64,000 nt of DNA, taken from assembly GCF_003315175.1 (NCBI RefSeq), contig NZ_QNRQ01000001.1, forward strand, positions 558,001-622,000, written 5' to 3'. The translations under genes and the position numbers were made by a program. Under the pieces are notes generated by a model. It had not been told where the DNA came from. It did no database searches and saw nothing but the letters and a program-made list of their open reading frames with translations. Position 1 is the stretch's first letter, and each line of letters opens with the position of its first letter. Shown here in pieces: positions 61,776 through 64,000 of this stretch. Source of the stretch: Eoetvoesiella caeni. Lineage in GTDB: Bacteria; Pseudomonadota; Gammaproteobacteria; Burkholderiales; Burkholderiaceae_B.

Positions 61776-61870
61776 TGCATTTTGCCGTCTACACATGCTT
61801 CTGGGCCATATGGCGATTGCGGATTGATCCTTCGTTTCTTTGGCAGTTGCCCGGCCCTGCCGTATTTCGC

Positions 61871-62461
61871 TCAGGCTGCCTTGCCCTCTTGCGCCGGCAT
61901 TGCGCACAGGCGGTTCAGGCGAAACAGGCGCTCGCGCTTGAGCACGGCTTCCAGTGTTTCGTCGGCCCGGCCCACTTCGGCGTAGTCGGCAAGAATCAAG
62001 GCGCACAGGCCGCGCAGCAGTTCAGGGTTGATTTGCCAGTACAACTGCAGCAACTGGTCCGGCTCGAACAGAAAAAGCCCGCGCTGGCGCAATTCGCTGC
62101 GATTGAAATCCCTGATGTTGCGTGTCACGACGGCCACGGTGCTGCCGGGATTGCGCTCCTGCGCGGCCAGCGCCGCGGCAATGACGTGCCAATCCTTGGG
62201 GTCGCTACGCTGCAAACCCTGTTTGTAGGCGCTGACATCGCCCTGGTCGGCCAACGGGAAGTCCCGTTGCAATTGATCCCACTGCGCCTGGATATCGGCC
62301 GCCGGAACGTCCCAGATGCGGGCGGCATTGCGCCGCCACTCATCGCCTATCACTGCGCTCCAGGCGGGCTGGAAACAGCCGTGCGCGGCCATGCGCAGCA
62401 GCAGGCGGCGCAGCACATTGGAAATGAGCACGCAGGTATCGATGACGATGATGTCGGGCAT
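61871..62461 (-). CDS. PIN-domain protein (putative RNase)
   Basis: A 196-residue protein with a PIN fold at its N-terminus. The acidic residues are D8 (IVIDTCVLISN), E41 (GDEWRRN), D87 and D90 (SDPKDWHVIAAAL) and D118 (TRNIRDF). PIN domains are Mg-dependent ribonucleases, often the toxin of VapBC pairs. No antitoxin-like gene is adjacent, and the C-terminal 60 residues extend beyond a VapC core. It follows recO by only five bases on the same strand, so it is probably co-transcribed with era and recO. Confidence 0.82.
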   Translation of the reverse strand: MPDIIVIDTCVLISNVLRRLLLRMAAHGCFQPAWSAVIGDEWRRNAARIWDVPAADIQAQWDQLQRDFPLADQGDVSAYKQGLQRSDPKDWHVIAAALAAQERNPGSTVAVVTRNIRDFNRSELRQRGLFLFEPDQLLQLYWQINPELLRGLCALILADYAEVGRADETLEAVLKRERLFRLNRLCAMPAQEGKAA

Positions 62462-62466
62462 AGCGG

Positions 62467-63054
62467 TCAGAATCGCTGCAGCTCCATCAGGACTTTCCGG
62501 GTAAGCAGGGGCCGGCCGGCCAACAGTTCGTCCAGACGTTCGCGCAAAGAGCGGCGCAGTTCGGGCTCGCCCTCGGCATCGTTGAAATTGGGCAACGCCT
62601 CGTCCACACCGTAGCCCGTTTCGTTGAGCAAGATCCATTCGAAGCGCCGTAACGCCCCCGCCGCCTTGGAACCTTGCGCCAGTTGCTGCAAGGCCGCGTC
62701 GTAGGCGTCGAATAAAATATCGTGGGGATCCTCGCGCGGCAGCAGGCGCAGCAAGAGTTCGTTCATGTACCAGGCCGACATATAGGCCCGCCCGCCCAAG
62801 GGCTGGATGCCCAGCGAGTCGGCACGCACCAGCGTCTTGATCTCGCCGGCCCCGCTCCATGACAAGGACAGCGGCTGGAAAGCGCACAGCACCGGGCGCA
62901 AAACGGAATACGGGCGTTTTGCCCCTTTGGCAACCAGCGACACATTGCCATGTTCGCGGGTAAAGACATGCACAATCAGAGAGGTTTCACGCCAGGGCGA
63001 GGCGTGCAGCATATACCCCCGAACATCTTGGACACGGTTCGAACGTCTACTCAT
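62467..63054 (-). CDS. recO: DNA repair protein RecO (short)
   Basis: A 195-residue RecO, which loads RecA by displacing SSB. The N-terminal OB fold is clear (MSRRSNRVQDVRGYMLHASP then ETSLIVHVFTREHG, GAKRPYSVLRPVL). The C-terminal end GRPLLTRKVLMEL is also typical. Between ETGYG (145-149) and the end there are about 40 fewer residues than in E. coli RecO (242). The start at 63054 overlaps the era gene by eight bases. The era-recO order is standard. Confidence 0.88.
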   Translation of the reverse strand: MSRRSNRVQDVRGYMLHASPWRETSLIVHVFTREHGNVSLVAKGAKRPYSVLRPVLCAFQPLSLSWSGAGEIKTLVRADSLGIQPLGGRAYMSAWYMNELLLRLLPREDPHDILFDAYDAALQQLAQGSKAAGALRRFEWILLNETGYGVDEALPNFNDAEGEPELRRSLRERLDELLAGRPLLTRKVLMELQRF

Positions 63055-63934
63055 ACCCAAGTTCGCGCAAGGCCCCCTCGCGATCCGACCAGCCCTTGCG
63101 TACCTTGATGTACACGTCGAGGAATACGGATTTATCCAGCAGTTTTTCCATGTCCTGGCGCGCTTCGGACGCAATGCGCTTCATGTGCGCGCCGCCGGTG
63201 CCCAACAGGATGGGCTTGTGGGTTTCGCGCTCGACCACGATGCAGGCGGCAATGCGCACGCCCTTGTCGTTTTCTTCCCATTGTTCAATGACGACCGTGC
63301 AGCCGTAAGGCAGTTCGTCGCCGACCAGGCGGAAGATTTTTTCGCGTACCAGTTCGGCGGCAATGAACCGCACCGAACGGTCTGTCAGGGCTTCGGTATC
63401 GAACATGGCCTCGCCCTCGGGCAGGCGCTTGGCCACTTCGCCCAGCAAATTCTCGAGCTGCACGCCGCGCAACGCGCTGACCGGCACGACCGCCGCATAA
63501 GGATGCAGGGCCATGATTTTGCTGACGTAGGCGAACATGGCGTTCTTGTCTTTCAGGGCGTCGACCTTATTCACAACCAGCAGTGTTTTGTCGCCCTTGG
63601 GCAGCAAGGGCAGAAGCTGGGCGTCGCCCGCCGACCACTTGCCGGCCTCGACCACATGCAGCACTACGTCGACATCGGCCAGCGCCTGGGTCACGACCCG
63701 GTTCATCATGCGGTTCATGGCACCGCCATGGCGGGTCTGGAAACCGGGCGTGTCGACGAAGACGAATTGTTCGTGTTCGCGCGTGAGGACGCCGTGGATG
63801 CGGTGGCGCGTGGTTTGCGCCTTGCGCGAGACAATGGATATTTTGCTGCCGATAAGGGTGTTGGCCAGCGTGGACTTGCCGACATTGGGGCGCCCTACGA
63901 TGGCGACAAAACCGCAATGGAATGCTTGGCTCAT
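63047..63934 (-). CDS. era: GTPase Era
   Basis: A 295-residue GTPase that binds 16S rRNA and helps assemble the 30S subunit. The GTP motifs are GRPNVGKST (G1), DTPGFQTRHG (G3) and NKVDALKDK (G4). The C-terminal KH domain carries AHMKRIASEARQDMEKLL. The start overlaps the preceding reading frame in an ATGA. The next gene downstream is recO, the usual rnc-era-recO order. Confidence 0.97.
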   Translation of the reverse strand: MSQAFHCGFVAIVGRPNVGKSTLANTLIGSKISIVSRKAQTTRHRIHGVLTREHEQFVFVDTPGFQTRHGGAMNRMMNRVVTQALADVDVVLHVVEAGKWSAGDAQLLPLLPKGDKTLLVVNKVDALKDKNAMFAYVSKIMALHPYAAVVPVSALRGVQLENLLGEVAKRLPEGEAMFDTEALTDRSVRFIAAELVREKIFRLVGDELPYGCTVVIEQWEENDKGVRIAACIVVERETHKPILLGTGGAHMKRIASEARQDMEKLLDKSVFLDVYIKVRKGWSDREGALRELGYE

Positions 63935-64000
63935 TTACGCTCCTGGGGTACTGCAACAGGCAGAGATAACTGCGTGGACTTGCGGGCCCTGGAGCGCGAG
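63931..64000 (-). CDS. C-terminal end of an upstream gene, probably rnc (partial)
   Basis: The last 22 codons read SRARKSTQLSLPVAVPQERK at their end, and stop in an ATGA overlap with era. RNase III (rnc) precedes era in most proteobacteria, and this tail could be its C-terminal extension. The identity rests on position, not on a motif. Confidence 0.45.
   Translation of the reverse strand, partial: SRSRARKSTQLSLPVAVPQERK

Overview
This window looks like a contiguous piece of chromosome from a beta-proteobacterium of the order Burkholderiales, most likely family Alcaligenaceae (Bordetella / Achromobacter / Pusillimonas relatives). That call rests on the character of the proteins (CysB, LptE, LeuS, HemJ, KdsA, RpmE2), on conserved gene neighbourhoods (rnc-era-recO, pyrG-kdsA-eno-ftsB, lptF divergent from pepA-holC, leuS-lptE-holA-proA-hemJ) and on a moderately high GC content. 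I saw no rRNA, tRNA, insertion sequence, phage gene or CRISPR array.

Layout. 1-9.6 kb is the most accessory-looking part: a leftward set (acnA, sdhC, sdhD, sdhB, nitroreductase, LysR regulator, aldehyde dehydrogenase cut by the window edge), then a rightward luciferase-like monooxygenase and an AraC regulator. The succinate dehydrogenase genes are intact for the membrane anchor and iron-sulfur subunits, but the flavoprotein gene sdhA is absent from between them. 9.6-21 kb is housekeeping: DUF945 protein, ispH, fkpB, radC, rpmE2, a PMT/ArnT-like glycosyltransferase, a MATE exporter, cfa, a Bcr/CflA exporter, rpmB-rpmG. 21-29 kb is a co-oriented run leuS, lptE, holA, proA, hemJ and a THUMP methyltransferase, followed by a solitary 64-residue protein with a striking palindromic promoter. 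29-34 kb holds an RDD membrane protein, a degenerate AMP-binding protein, a gamma carbonic anhydrase, hslO and an orphan TadE-like protein.

34-42.6 kb is the leftward pyrG-kdsA-eno-ftsB neighbourhood, interrupted by a DHA2 exporter plus MarR regulator with its own palindromic operator; pepP lies upstream. 42.6-51.5 kb is acyl-CoA and acetate metabolism (scoAB, thioesterase, ETF-quinone oxidoreductase, acs) with a shortened EamA transporter, a UMF1 transporter and an HbpS/GlcG-type protein. 51.5-57.6 kb holds an NlpC/P60 lipoprotein, a DUF2325 protein behind two Fur-box-like sequences, cysB behind a perfect inverted repeat, and lptF divergent from pepA-holC. 57.6-61.7 kb is a purine-type permease, an amidohydrolase and a Bax-inhibitor-1 protein. 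The right end is leftward (rnc)-era-recO followed by a PIN-domain protein.

Themes. Several modules here lack a usual partner or domain: sdhCDB without sdhA, lptF without an adjacent lptG, recO followed by a PIN protein rather than the pdxJ found in some relatives, and shortened RecO, EamA and acyl-CoA-synthetase-like proteins. The most testable points are the sdhA-less SDH cluster next to acnA, the small protein with tandem palindromes over its promoter, the Fur-box DUF2325 gene and the PIN protein next to recO.
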